A DNA stretch of 20,887 nucleotides from Chara braunii. Its lineage: Eukaryota > Streptophyta > Charophyceae > Charales > Characeae. This document shows, one piece after another, positions 1-8,021 of the stretch. Under the pieces are notes generated by a model, which searched no databases, was not told the origin of the DNA, and was given only the letters and a program-made list of their open reading frames with translations. Location: contig BFEA01000090.1 in NCBI GenBank assembly GCA_003427395.1, forward strand, positions 2,176,104-2,196,990, written 5' to 3'. Position 1 is the first letter of the stretch. The number at the start of each line of letters is the position of its first letter. Position numbers and translations under genes: made by a program.

Positions 1-826
1 AAAAAAAAAAAAAAAAGAAAGGCATAGCAATTTTTAACAAGTCCCTGCTACACACAAAGTGTGTTGAGAAGTTCCCCCGTCTAACTCTGTGCACCCGAAA
101 AAAGACCAAAAAAAAAAAAGGCTTAGCAACGTATGTCGTGCGATCATTATTGATTATAGCTGTATTTGGGGGAACTTTGAGTCTAGATACGGTAATAAGG
201 ACCGTACGTTGTATTCGTTCGGGTCGACACAGTAGGCAGCTTTCTTTGACACTTTTGTTGATCTTTTTTCGTTGGCATTTGCACGAACTTGTTGCTCAAG
301 AGGGCAAAGTGGTTTGCGAAAAAGATGGAAAAAAGACGTGAACCGGGTGAACCCTCCAATTCGTCGGTGCTGATCGGAACCCTCCGACAGCAGAGGACTG
401 CTGTAAAAATGATTTGCTGATAACAAGATTATGAGGCGAAAAAAAAAAAAAGAAGAGGAAAAGGATCAGGTCTCTCATGGCATGGTGACCTCTGCGGTCC
501 TATTGTGTCTGCAGAAAGGTGTGCTATTGGACGTCTGAGATGGATGGCATCCGTCCAGCTGGGCGATTTGCATTGCGGACCACCAGCGTATTGGTCTAGT
601 TTGATGGATGTCCTGAAGGACTGGCATGACGACACACACACCTCAATGATGGATTGAGGGTGGACGCAATGACCAGATAACAAGAGAATTACCTGTGTGG
701 TGTAAGTTTGGTGGAGGGTTATGAAGGGGAAAGGGGAGGAGTTGGGAGAAGGGAGGAGGTGTGCGATGTGGTTGGAAGAGTAGGCGGTGAGTTGCAGTTG
801 GATATTGCGAGGAAAAGCTGACGAAG
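1..826. other. Upstream intergenic/5' region, no gene seen
   Basis: No reading frame here resembles a known protein. The stretch starts with a poly-A run (1-16) and has A-rich runs at 107-119 and 439-452. It presumably carries the promoter and 5' leader of the AP-3 beta gene that follows, but I see no convincing TATA box at a usual distance. A TGA at 788-790 is in frame with the AP-3 start, so the ORF cannot extend further upstream without splicing. A TTGCAG at 791-796 could be a 3' splice site, but the residues it would add do not look like an adaptin N-terminus. Confidence 0.5.
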
Positions 827-3800
827 ATGAATCGGTCGTTGTCGATCATGAGCCGTGTGGGCACAGATGCCCAGTACTTTGATGAGCCAGAGGACACGGA
901 CATCCGCCAACTTCTTGAGAGCAAATATGAACGCGACAAAACGGGCGCGATGAAGCGGATACTGGCGTTGATGTCCTTGGGAAAGGATGTGTCGGAGTAC
1001 TTCCCGCGTGTTGTGAAGAACATTGCGGCGCAGTCGCTGGAGTTGAAGAAACTTGTATACATCTACCTTGCTCGGTATGCCGAGAGGCAGCCCGATGAAG
1101 CCCTCATGGCGATCAACACGCTGCAGCGAGACCTGGTGGATACCAATCCGTCTGTTCGCGCGATGGCGTTGCGGGCGATGTCGGAAATACGCGTTCGGGT
1201 CGCAATGCCCTTGGTCGTCCAGGCAGTTAAGCGCTGCGCTCGCGATCCGTCGCCGTATGTTCGCAGGTGTGCAGCGCATGCAATTCTGAAGGTTCATTTC
1301 AATGGGTGTGACACGTTCAGCGATTCGCTCAAAGAGCTCCTCTGTATTCTTATTGCTGACCCTTCGATTGGCGTTGTGGCAGCTGCTGCGACCGCTTTCG
1401 CGACTGTGTGCTCAGATAGACTTGCGCTGCTGGGCCCGCACTACAGAACCTTATGTAGGCTTCTCCCAGATCTCGATGAGTGGGGCCAGCCTGCATTGGC
1501 AGACTTACTCATGCGATATGCCGTTGCTTGTTGGGGTCCTGCCAAAAGAAGGTGGCCAGAGGATGGTGCTGTGGGGGCTAGCAGTCTCAATTCCTCCTCG
1601 CTGTCGGTCCGGCACGATGCTCCCCATGGGCTTAGCGGGTCCATTGGCTCGCTCACTTCGTCACCTAACAGGAGCACCCGCAAAACAACAAGTGACTCTG
1701 GGCAAAAGCAAATCGACACAGCTTTGGAAAACGGCAGGAGGAGGGCGGGAAGAGCTGGGCATAGGAAGCCAAGTTCTAATTTGACGGAGGCGAGTGACGT
1801 GTTGCATGAGAGGCATTCCTCCGTGGCCGTTAGTGCCTCCGAGGGAGCCCATGGGGAGAGATCGTACAGAGATGACACGCGGCGAATACCTGAGGGCTTG
1901 GCACTTTTGCTCAAGTGCACGGAACCTCTTTTGTTCAGCCGCAACAACTGTGTCGTCATGGCGGCTGTCCTCGTCTTCTACTGTCTGGCACCGATGTCGG
2001 ATGTCAAGCGAGCTGTAAGGGCGCTGCTCTTCATGCCTCGGTCATCCGTTGAAATCGAGTACGTCGTCCTGGCAAACATCGCCACCCTGGCCTCTGAAAT
2101 GCCTCATCTCTTTGAGTCGTGCCACAAAGAGTTCTTTGTCCGGTCCACGGACCCATATCGCATCCGTCAGATGAAGCTCCAGATCTTGCAGACCATTGCG
2201 ACACAGAAGAACATTGAGGATATACTCCGCGAGTTTGAAATCTATGTGCTCAACTCCAACAGACAGTTTGTCGCTGAAACGATAAGAGCGATTGGACATT
2301 GTGCGTTGCATCTTCCTTCCATTGCTCCGGCATGTGTCCGTGGGTTGTTGATGCTTGCAAGGACAGTTCTGGCAAAGCCAGTCAGCAACGAGCGCGGTAA
2401 TAAGCTGCACGGCGGCGAAGGAGGGAAGGAGGAAGAAAGGAAACCTACACATGGTCAGGAAGGTAGGACCACCACTGATTCGGCGGCGTCACGGTCAAAC
2501 CTAACAACCATGCCGTCAGGGACAACGTCGAGAAGCCGTTCTGATGCCGACACAGCACGTGCGACAGGAGCGAGCGGCTTGTCGACTAAGCAATTGAATG
2601 GGCCATCGTCGTCAGCTTGCCTAAGCAAGGCTGATGACGAGGAAGGCACGTCGGTTTCTTTGCCGGAGGGAAGCTTGCAGGATGTGAGTTCTCGGCGTTT
2701 GGGTGTGCGGGGTGCCTGTCTTGTAATGCCTGAGGAGGAGGAGTACAGATCTGGCTCGAACGAGGCGATGGTTGTCACGGAAGCGATCCTTGCCATGCAC
2801 AACATTGTGGAGACGAGTCCTGCTGCACACGAAGCACTGCTGTTGGAGCTCATTCGCAGTCTACCGCTCATCTCTGTGCCTCAGGCCCGGGCCACGGTCG
2901 TTGCAATGATGGGCCAGCATGTCGCCATCAGTTCCCGCCTCGGTAAAGCTATCTTTGTCGCCCTGCGCTACATGGCGAAGAACTTTGCCGCAGAGGAGTC
3001 GGAGACGAAGCTGCAAGTCTTAAACAGTTCTGTGAAGGTATTCATGCAGTCTAGGAGATCTGAGGATGTCATAGTCGCAGCAACAAATGCGAAACTCCTT
3101 TCCTACGTGACCGATCTTGCCCGATACGACTGGGACTACGATATCCGGGACCGTGCACGGATGATAAAACACTTGGTTTTGTCCCGTTCGGAGCTCAAGA
3201 GTTTGTCGCAGAGGGCGAAGTTGGCATATGCACAGGCGAGGCAAGCTGCCCGAGCACTGAAGGTCTTGCAAAAGGGACCGCAAGGTTCTGGGACCACCAC
3301 GGATTTGCTAACAGGGGACGCGCAAGGGGGTTCTGGTGCAAAGGGTTTGTTACCTACAGAGACGCAGGGGGATTCTGGGCCAACAGGTTTATTAACAGGG
3401 GAGGCACAGGAGGATATGTTAACAGGGGAGACGCAGGGGGAGAGCGATGCCTGTGAGGGAAGGCTGGAGGAGGAGGAGGCAGGAGACGCAGGTATTGACA
3501 GTTCACTGGAGGATGAAGGAGAAGAGAGTCGGATGCAAGAGAAGACGCGTGCCGGTTTTGACGATGAAGAAAAGGATGGAAGTGTGCAGTTGATGGGTGA
3601 GGACGGGCAGCCTGACAGAGAGGTACCCGCACAGGATTCGGACCAACAAGCTAGTGGGGAGGTGGACTCACCCAAGCTTCCGTCAGCTGTGGCTGTGCGA
3701 AGTCCTATGGAACAGGTTTTGAACCCTCCTAGGGTCCGTGCTCCTCAATCCCCGGGCCCATATGGGACAGGAAACCGGCGCAAATTTTTGTTGGGTACCA

Positions 3801-5575
3801 TGTCCCATGTTGTGGGACACAGGGCCCAAGGGTACGAGGAACTCCCGGCACCGAGGACAATTCTGCCACTGACCGAAGTTGGCGCTGATGCTGCCTGGCA
3901 AGGGGAGGACGTGGACAGTGAGGACGGTAATCGGAAAGAAGGTGGTTCTGGCAGTGAGAGCCAGAGCGGCGGCTATGATGACAGCACAGGAGGGTCGGAG
4001 GGTCGACCAGATGGCAATAATGAAGAGGGAGGCTTGAAGAGATCCGGAGAGGAGGGTTCATCGGGCGCAAGGCATGGCGATGGACATCCAGGGAATGTCG
4101 GAGGGGGAGGAGGTGGAGGAGGTGGAGGAGGTGGTCATCAGCCTGGGTCCCCGGAAAGCTTAGGTGAGTCCAGGGGAAGAGGTGTGCGATCAAGTGAAGA
4201 GCTCGAAGCCTGGCTTGGAGAGCGTGAAGAGGAGGACAAGGAGGTGCAGGAGGAGGAGGAGGAGGAGGAGGAGGAGGAGGAGGAAGACGACGAAGAAGGG
4301 GAGGAGCAGGAGGAGGAGGAGGAAGAGGAGGAGGAGGAGGAGGAGGAGGAGGAGGAGGAGATACCAGAGGAGGAGGCAGAGGTGGGGGAGTATATAGAAG
4401 ATGGGCATGATAGTGGTATCAAGGAGCAGAAAGGCAGGAAAGCGAGGCAGCTCGGTGGCGACGCAGAAGTCGGGGAGCCGGAATTTGAGGATGGGACCGA
4501 GAGAAACGGACCGGGAATTGCACTCACCAAGTCGTCTGAACGCAAGTCTGGAGCTGCGGTGCGTTCTCAAAGGAAGAAGTTGCTAGACCCAAACAATGGA
4601 GACGGGCTGGAGGTTGAGTACTTGTTCTCCCGTGCTATCTCCGAGTACTCGAAGTCCATGGTTTGCGTCCAGCTCTTTTTCTCGAACCGGTCGAACGGTC
4701 CTATCCGCGAAATCAGAGTACAAGAAGATAACTCCTTGAGCAGAAATGAAGGCGCAGGCAACGAGGATGCGACAGTCGTCTCCCTTGTTGAGGTAGATGA
4801 GCTTTTGCCAGGCCGATCGGCAGAGGGAGCTGTGCATGCGGACTTCAAGCAACGGTTGAAACCCGTAGAACTACGTATATCCTGTAGTCGGGGCGTCTTT
4901 GCAGCAAAACTGTTTCCTGTTCCAGGGGCGTTGGTGCGACCACGGGCAATCGACACGCCGACGTTTTTGGCTACGCAAGAGAAATTGTCAGGATTACACA
5001 AGAATGTACGAACGTGTCTCTTCATTGCGCATGCTCCACAGGACGTCCCCATGCTGAACGTTCCCTCTCACAGCAGACCAGGTCCTTTGACGGCAGGTAC
5101 TTCTTCAGACAAAGTAAACGTGATGACAGCGGGGAGGCCGCAGCAGGAGTCGCCTTCGGCTGTACCGATCGTTGGGGCAGTTGTACGCAGGGTGCTTAAT
5201 GCGGCGAACATGTGGCTCGTGGACTCGTTGACCGACCTGCTTGCATCTCTCGAGCCAGACCGCGATCAGGGCACAGCAGCAGCTGCACAGGAGGGGAAGG
5301 ATGTGATTAAACCAGCAGCAGGAGCTCAGGCACGGTGGCAGGTGCGGTTCAGCGGCGAGGGCTTGTGTGGCACAACAAAGTGCCTCGTCACGGTTTCGCA
5401 GGCTGACGAAGGAGGCATAGTGATTAAAACGGCAGGAGCCGGACGGATGAGGCAGCAGATTTGGTCTGTACCTGTCCAGGTACAGACAAACTGCAACGAT
5501 GCCGTTCTAGGGCTCAGCTTGCTAAAGCAGATCGAGTCCGACCTCGGCTCGGATGGCAGCCCTTCTTTCTGTTGA
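827..5575 (+). CDS. AP3B: AP-3 complex subunit beta (beta-3 adaptin)
   Basis: Large subunit of the AP-3 adaptor complex. In plants AP-3 acts with delta, mu3 and sigma3 subunits in vesicle sorting to the vacuole (the Arabidopsis counterpart is PAT2). The 1582-residue ORF has an adaptin N-terminal helical-repeat solenoid: RVGTDAQYFDEPEDTDI near residues 10-26, LVYIYLARYAE near 76, CARDPSPYVRRCAAHA near 136 and DEWGQPALADLLMRY near 217. The solenoid resumes at about 360-515 and 645-790. Two low-complexity inserts (about 245-350 and 515-640) interrupt it. Residues 820-1250 form a hinge with 14-residue repeats, a glycine run and a long polyglutamate tract. The C-terminal part starts at VEYLFSRAISEYSKSM (about 1263) and includes PTFLATQEKLSGL (about 1378), which matches the plant AP-3 beta tail. 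The protein is far longer than the roughly 1000-1100 residues usual for the family. The start is the first ATG after an in-frame stop, and it gives a slightly shorter N-terminus than in land plants. No intron is needed anywhere. The last few codons (after GSDG) and the stop fall in a downstream minisatellite. The product call is firm; the exact start and the reality of the longest repeat tracts are less so. Confidence 0.93.
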   Translation: MNRSLSIMSRVGTDAQYFDEPEDTDIRQLLESKYERDKTGAMKRILALMSLGKDVSEYFPRVVKNIAAQSLELKKLVYIYLARYAERQPDEALMAINTLQRDLVDTNPSVRAMALRAMSEIRVRVAMPLVVQAVKRCARDPSPYVRRCAAHAILKVHFNGCDTFSDSLKELLCILIADPSIGVVAAAATAFATVCSDRLALLGPHYRTLCRLLPDLDEWGQPALADLLMRYAVACWGPAKRRWPEDGAVGASSLNSSSLSVRHDAPHGLSGSIGSLTSSPNRSTRKTTSDSGQKQIDTALENGRRRAGRAGHRKPSSNLTEASDVLHERHSSVAVSASEGAHGERSYRDDTRRIPEGLALLLKCTEPLLFSRNNCVVMAAVLVFYCLAPMSDVKRAVRALLFMPRSSVEIEYVVLANIATLASEMPHLFESCHKEFFVRSTDPYRIRQMKLQILQTIATQKNIEDILREFEIYVLNSNRQFVAETIRAIGHCALHLPSIAPACVRGLLMLARTVLAKPVSNERGNKLHGGEGGKEEERKPTHGQEGRTTTDSAASRSNLTTMPSGTTSRSRSDADTARATGASGLSTKQLNGPSSSACLSKADDEEGTSVSLPEGSLQDVSSRRLGVRGACLVMPEEEEYRSGSNEAMVVTEAILAMHNIVETSPAAHEALLLELIRSLPLISVPQARATVVAMMGQHVAISSRLGKAIFVALRYMAKNFAAEESETKLQVLNSSVKVFMQSRRSEDVIVAATNAKLLSYVTDLARYDWDYDIRDRARMIKHLVLSRSELKSLSQRAKLAYAQARQAARALKVLQKGPQGSGTTTDLLTGDAQGGSGAKGLLPTETQGDSGPTGLLTGEAQEDMLTGETQGESDACEGRLEEEEAGDAGIDSSLEDEGEESRMQEKTRAGFDDEEKDGSVQLMGEDGQPDREVPAQDSDQQASGEVDSPKLPSAVAVRSPMEQVLNPPRVRAPQSPGPYGTGNRRKFLLGTMSHVVGHRAQGYEELPAPRTILPLTEVGADAAWQGEDVDSEDGNRKEGGSGSESQSGGYDDSTGGSEGRPDGNNEEGGLKRSGEEGSSGARHGDGHPGNVGGGGGGGGGGGGHQPGSPESLGESRGRGVRSSEELEAWLGEREEEDKEVQEEEEEEEEEEEEDDEEGEEQEEEEEEEEEEEEEEEEEIPEEEAEVGEYIEDGHDSGIKEQKGRKARQLGGDAEVGEPEFEDGTERNGPGIALTKSSERKSGAAVRSQRKKLLDPNNGDGLEVEYLFSRAISEYSKSMVCVQLFFSNRSNGPIREIRVQEDNSLSRNEGAGNEDATVVSLVEVDELLPGRSAEGAVHADFKQRLKPVELRISCSRGVFAAKLFPVPGALVRPRAIDTPTFLATQEKLSGLHKNVRTCLFIAHAPQDVPMLNVPSHSRPGPLTAGTSSDKVNVMTAGRPQQESPSAVPIVGAVVRRVLNAANMWLVDSLTDLLASLEPDRDQGTAAAAQEGKDVIKPAAGAQARWQVRFSGEGLCGTTKCLVTVSQADEGGIVIKTAGAGRMRQQIWSVPVQVQTNCNDAVLGLSLLKQIESDLGSDGSPSFC
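3284..3436 (+). repeat. In-frame 42-bp repeat coding 14-residue hinge units
   Basis: Three full 42-bp units (3284-3325, 3326-3367, 3368-3409) and a shortened fourth (to 3436) encode units of the pattern G-x-S-G-x-x-x-L-L-x-x-x-x-Q. Examples are GSGTTTDLLTGDAQ and GDSGPTGLLTGEAQ. They sit at the start of the AP-3 beta hinge. The units keep the reading frame and share most nucleotides, so this looks like recent minisatellite expansion inside the coding sequence. Confidence 0.85.
4246..4363 (+). repeat. GAG/GGA codon microsatellite (polyglutamate)
   Basis: An almost pure (GAG)n tract with a short GAC/GAA interruption encodes a polyglutamate run at about residues 1140-1178 of the AP-3 beta hinge. 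Just upstream, at 4097-4137, a GGA/GGT repeat encodes a glycine run. Tracts of this type are prone to slippage, so the exact length may vary between individuals and may be wrong in the assembly. Confidence 0.9.
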
Positions 5576-5760
5576 TTGGTCAACACTAACCCTTCTTTCT
5601 ACTGAGCGGTCAACACTAACCCTTCTTTCTGTTGACCGGTCAACGTTAGCCCTTCTTTCTGTTGACCGGTCAACGGTAGCCCTTCTTTCTGTTGACCGAT
5701 CAACGGTAGCCCTTCTTTCTGTTGACCGGTCAACGGTCGCCCTTCTTTCTGTTGACCGGT
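5561..5760. repeat. 30-bp minisatellite with palindromic core, about 6.7 units
   Basis: Units start at 5561, 5591, 5621, 5651, 5681, 5711 and 5741. Each has the form CCTTCTTTCT, then a 14-bp core, then a short linker ending in AGC/AAC/CGC. In the units at 5621, 5651 and 5711 the core is the perfect palindrome GTTGACCGGTCAAC; the other units carry point changes. The first unit overlaps the 3' end of the AP-3 beta ORF and provides its stop codon. The period is a multiple of three, which keeps frames open on both strands across the array. I regard those ORFs as by-products. Confidence 0.95.
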
Positions 5761-5768
5761 ATGCGTGG

Positions 5769-5876
5769 GTCTGACCAAGACGGTTGTCCATGCCATGTTT
5801 CATCGTCTGACCGAGACGGTCGTCCATGCCATGTTTCATCGTCTGACGGAGACAGTCGTCCATGCAATTTTTCGTC
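5769..5876. repeat. 36-bp tandem repeat, about 3 units
   Basis: Units start at 5769, 5805 and 5841. They begin GTCTGACC(A/G)AGACGGT and continue through CGTCCATGCCATGTTTCATC. The third unit is more diverged at its end. The array follows the 30-bp minisatellite almost directly, with 8 bp between them, so it lies in the 3' UTR or the immediate downstream region of AP-3 beta. Confidence 0.9.
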
Positions 5877-6507
5877 AGTCGTTCTGAATCCGCTTCGTTG
5901 AAATTGCGGTTGGTATTTGCATTTTACCATTTCTATCTTCTTTTTCTGTTCCCCCCCCCGCCCCTTCAGAAAACATCTGCGGAAGGCTACTGTTGGGGCC
6001 CTTGGGGGTGATATGGGCATTATTCCCCAATAGTAGAGACCCCATTTGTGGATGGCTCCCATGTATTAGTGCGGAGCTGCAGCTGCTGGAAACCGGGTCC
6101 AGCGTCCCGCTGACAAGACCAGAGAGCAATTGTTTGTTTGTTTGTTTGTTTGTTTGTTTGTTTTTGTTTTTTTTGTTTTTTTTTTGTTTTGTTGTAAGCA
6201 GAGATTTCTACTTTGTTTTTTTCGTAGTTCGTTATATGATTTTATAATTTTTTATTTGATTTGTAAACAAGCCTTTTCATCCATGCATTTTATTTATTTC
6301 AATTTTATTTGCCTGTTCTTTGCTGGCTGCGGCCTTCTCCCCAGCCTCTCCCACCCCTCCCTCTGCTGCTCAGAGTTGGTATATTGTTTTTTTTTTTCTT
6401 TCACCATTAATGATTAATATATATTTCAATAATTAAATATTCCGAATATGAATAAGTCAGAATAACTATTAAAGTCCTCGTTGATTACAATTTTGAATTT
6501 TCAAACC

Positions 6508-6510
<3 letters not shown>
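5877..6510. other. AT-rich 3' flank of AP-3 beta, no gene
   Basis: No coding potential is seen. The stretch includes a poly-C run (5950-5958), a (TTTG)n tract at about 6129-6162 running into poly-T, and an AT-rich segment up to 6510. The poly(A) site of the AP-3 beta transcript should lie here, but no single signal stands out. Confidence 0.5.
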
Positions 6511-6575
<65 letters not shown>

Positions 6576-6615
6576 TACCCTCCTGTCTCTTATACACATC
6601 TAGATGTGTATAAGN

Positions 6616-6661
<46 letters not shown>
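6511..6661. repeat. (CT)n microsatellite, interrupted
   Basis: A (CT)n dinucleotide tract runs from about 6511 to 6572 and again from about 6616 to 6661. Between the halves lie a short unique stretch (ACATACCCTC) and a sequencing adapter with one unknown base. The true number of CT units, and what really lies between the halves, cannot be known from this assembly. Confidence 0.9.
6583..6615. other. Residual Tn5/Nextera mosaic-end junction adapter (assembly artefact)
   Basis: CTGTCTCTTATACACATCT (6583-6601) is the 19-bp Tn5 mosaic end used in Nextera libraries. AGATGTGTATAAG (6602-6614) is the start of its reverse complement, and an N follows at 6615. The two mosaic ends back to back are the known junction adapter of Nextera mate-pair libraries. 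This is library sequence left in the contig and not genomic DNA. The adapter is cut short by the N where the CT tract resumes, which points to a read-based gap fill or a forced join. Confidence 0.95.
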
Positions 6662-6664
<3 letters not shown>

Positions 6665-6796
6665 GCATACCATCACATCCTTGAGTAGGTACTTTGCGAA
6701 GCTTGAGACTTCGAAGTTCGAATTTTGAACTGCGTTTTTTTAACTGTTTATAACTTTATGGTACTTTTTTGTACTTTCTTAAATCGCTATCGCACT
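6662..6796. repeat. Diverged repeat, copy 1 (partner at 7405-7515)
   Basis: This segment shares a run of landmarks with 7405-7515 in the same order: an AAGTTCGAA(T/C)TTTGAAC block, a following GC then poly-T stretch, and (T)AACTTTCTTAAAT(C/A)G or ACTTTCTTAAATCG leading to a T/C-A-CACT block. Here the repeat runs straight into the U6-like sequence at 6797. It is probably an old interspersed element. I cannot name the family. Confidence 0.45.
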
Positions 6797-6874
6797 GTCC
6801 TTTGGGTTGTCCATTAAAATTGGAATGGTACAGAGTATGGGAAATGGTTTAAAAAAAAAAAAAAAAAAAAAAAA
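6797..6874 (+). pseudogene. U6 snRNA retropseudogene, internally deleted, with A24 tail
   Basis: 6797-6835 follows the 5' part of plant U6 snRNA (GTCC..., then TAAAATTGGAA and ACAGAG). The sequence then jumps to the U6 3' end (GGGAAATGGTTT at 6839-6850) and skips the central GAAGATTAGCATGGCC region. A 24-base A tract follows (6851-6874). Internal deletion plus a poly-A tract indicates an RNA-derived copy. The missing centre rules out function in splicing. Confidence 0.8.
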
Positions 6875-6906
6875 CGCATCCTTGCAGAGGGGCCATGCTA
6901 ATCTTC
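6875..6906 (-). pseudogene. U6 snRNA fragment, antisense
   Basis: On the minus strand this reads GAAGATTAGCATGGCCCC, then TGCAAGGATGCG. That is the central U6 region, including the part that is missing from the copy directly upstream. It is inverted relative to both neighbouring U6 pieces and follows the A24 tract. Confidence 0.8.
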
Positions 6907-6982
6907 ATTCCATAAAAGCTGGAAAGAAGATTAGCATGGCCCCTGTGCAATAACGACACACATAAATTGGGAAATGGTTCAA
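6907..6982 (+). pseudogene. U6 snRNA fragment, sense, 5'-truncated
   Basis: After a degraded ATAAAAGCTGGAA (compare ATAAAATTGGAA in U6), the sequence runs GAAGATTAGCATGGCCCCTG (6926-6945). It then gives ACACACATAAATTGG and GAAATGGTTCAAG, which matches the 3' half of U6. The 25 bases at 6926-6950 pair with 6882-6906 at 24 of 25 positions, forming a hairpin with a 19-base loop. AATAAATAAATAAATAAAT follows. Not a functional U6 gene: there is no intact 5' half, no Pol III promoter block seen upstream, and no T-run terminator. Confidence 0.8.
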
Positions 6983-8010
6983 GAATAAATAAATAAATAA
7001 ATCACACTGTTATAGTACATGTGTGCATTGATGCTTGATACCATCACATCACATTTTTTTGTTTTTCGTTTTTTCAACTTTTTTTTGTTTTTTTTCCTCC
7101 TCCCCCCCCCCCACACTTTTTTTTTTCCTTCTCTTCTTCCTTGCCGCTTTCAACTACTTTTTTTTTTTTTTCCCTCAGTTTTGTCATCTGCGTCATCATT
7201 GCGGATAACATCACATCTTCAGTAATTACTTTTGATTTATTTTTTTTCCTAAAAAGGCCACTTTTTTTATTATTATTATTATTTTTCCCAAAAAAGGCCA
7301 CTTTTTTTTTTACTCCAGGCACAGTGCCCAAGGCAAATTCACAGTTCATCAAATGCACGCACAGGCGTCACAGGGCCTCCAACCTTGCACCTCAGGCGGA
7401 GCGTGTAAAGAATGGAAGAGACGACAGAAGTGAAGTCGTTGATTTTCAAGTTCGAACTTTGAACAGCACTTTTTTTTTTTTTTTTTTTCTAACTTTCTTA
7501 AATAGTGATCACACTTCGACAGTACAACCATATGATGTCATGCAACCGGCACTTTTTTTTTTCCTTCCTAGAAAAAGAAGAAAGACCTAGGCTACCAGCC
7601 GGGCCGCCCGGGTCCCGGGTGGCCAGCCCGTGTAAGGACCAAGGAAGGTGCCAGCAAAAAAAGAGAAAAAAAAAAAGAAAACCGAAACAAAACTATGTTA
7701 TGCTAACTTATGCAGAATAATAAACTGAACAACTTTTGCCTCAGGATCACATCGAAATTCTTCACCAAATTTAGAATAAAAAATAAAATTTTAAAAATAA
7801 TTCTTTTTTTATTTTTTATATTTTTTTTTTGGCCCGGCCGGGCAAGGGACCCCGGGCCACTCTGGTAGCCCAGAGAAAGACAACCTGGAAACTTTTCTTT
7901 CCTTTTTTTTTTTTTTTTTTCTCCAACCATATGCTCTTAATCTGCATGTATGCTCTGTTTTTTTAACCTTTTTTTTTTTTTTTTTTTTTCCCGACCACCG
8001 TCTTCTCCCT
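6983..8010. other. Homopolymer-rich spacer with diverged repeats
   Basis: The stretch is dominated by poly-T, poly-A and poly-C runs. All its ORFs are low-complexity Phe/Leu or Lys readings, so I call no gene. It includes the second copy of the repeat at 6662-6796 (about 7405-7515). It also holds a diverged inverted pair, about 7579-7638 against 7831-7890, which shares GGCTACCAG/CTGGTAGCC and a GGCCCGGG-rich block. The AT-rich DNA between the arms contains nothing recognisable. Confidence 0.5.
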
Positions 8011-8021
8011 CTCACAAGGTG

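Noticed and set aside
719-1297. Antisense ORF of 192 codons opposite the AP-3 beta N-terminus
   Set aside because: It is a shadow of the strongly supported adaptin frame and has no recognisable domain.
4138-4570. Long antisense ORFs (Ser- or Leu-rich) opposite the AP-3 beta hinge
   Set aside because: They mirror the GAG/GGA codon repeat and have no independent features.
5561-5760. Possible CRISPR array (regular 30-bp periodicity with palindromic units)
   Set aside because: The units are contiguous, with no unique spacers, and the context is eukaryotic. It is a minisatellite.
5522-5863. ORFs on both strands over the 30-bp array (Ser-Val-Asp-Arg or Gln-Lys-Glu-Gly repeats)
   Set aside because: They exist only because the repeat period is a multiple of three and the unit lacks stops. 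They end at the array edges.
6797-6982. Functional U6 snRNA gene
   Set aside because: No fragment is full length, the pieces are internally deleted or inverted, an A24 tract is present, and no Pol III upstream elements or T terminator are visible.
6983-8010. Many Phe/Leu- or Lys-rich small ORFs resembling membrane peptides
   Set aside because: They translate poly-T/poly-A runs and have no other support.
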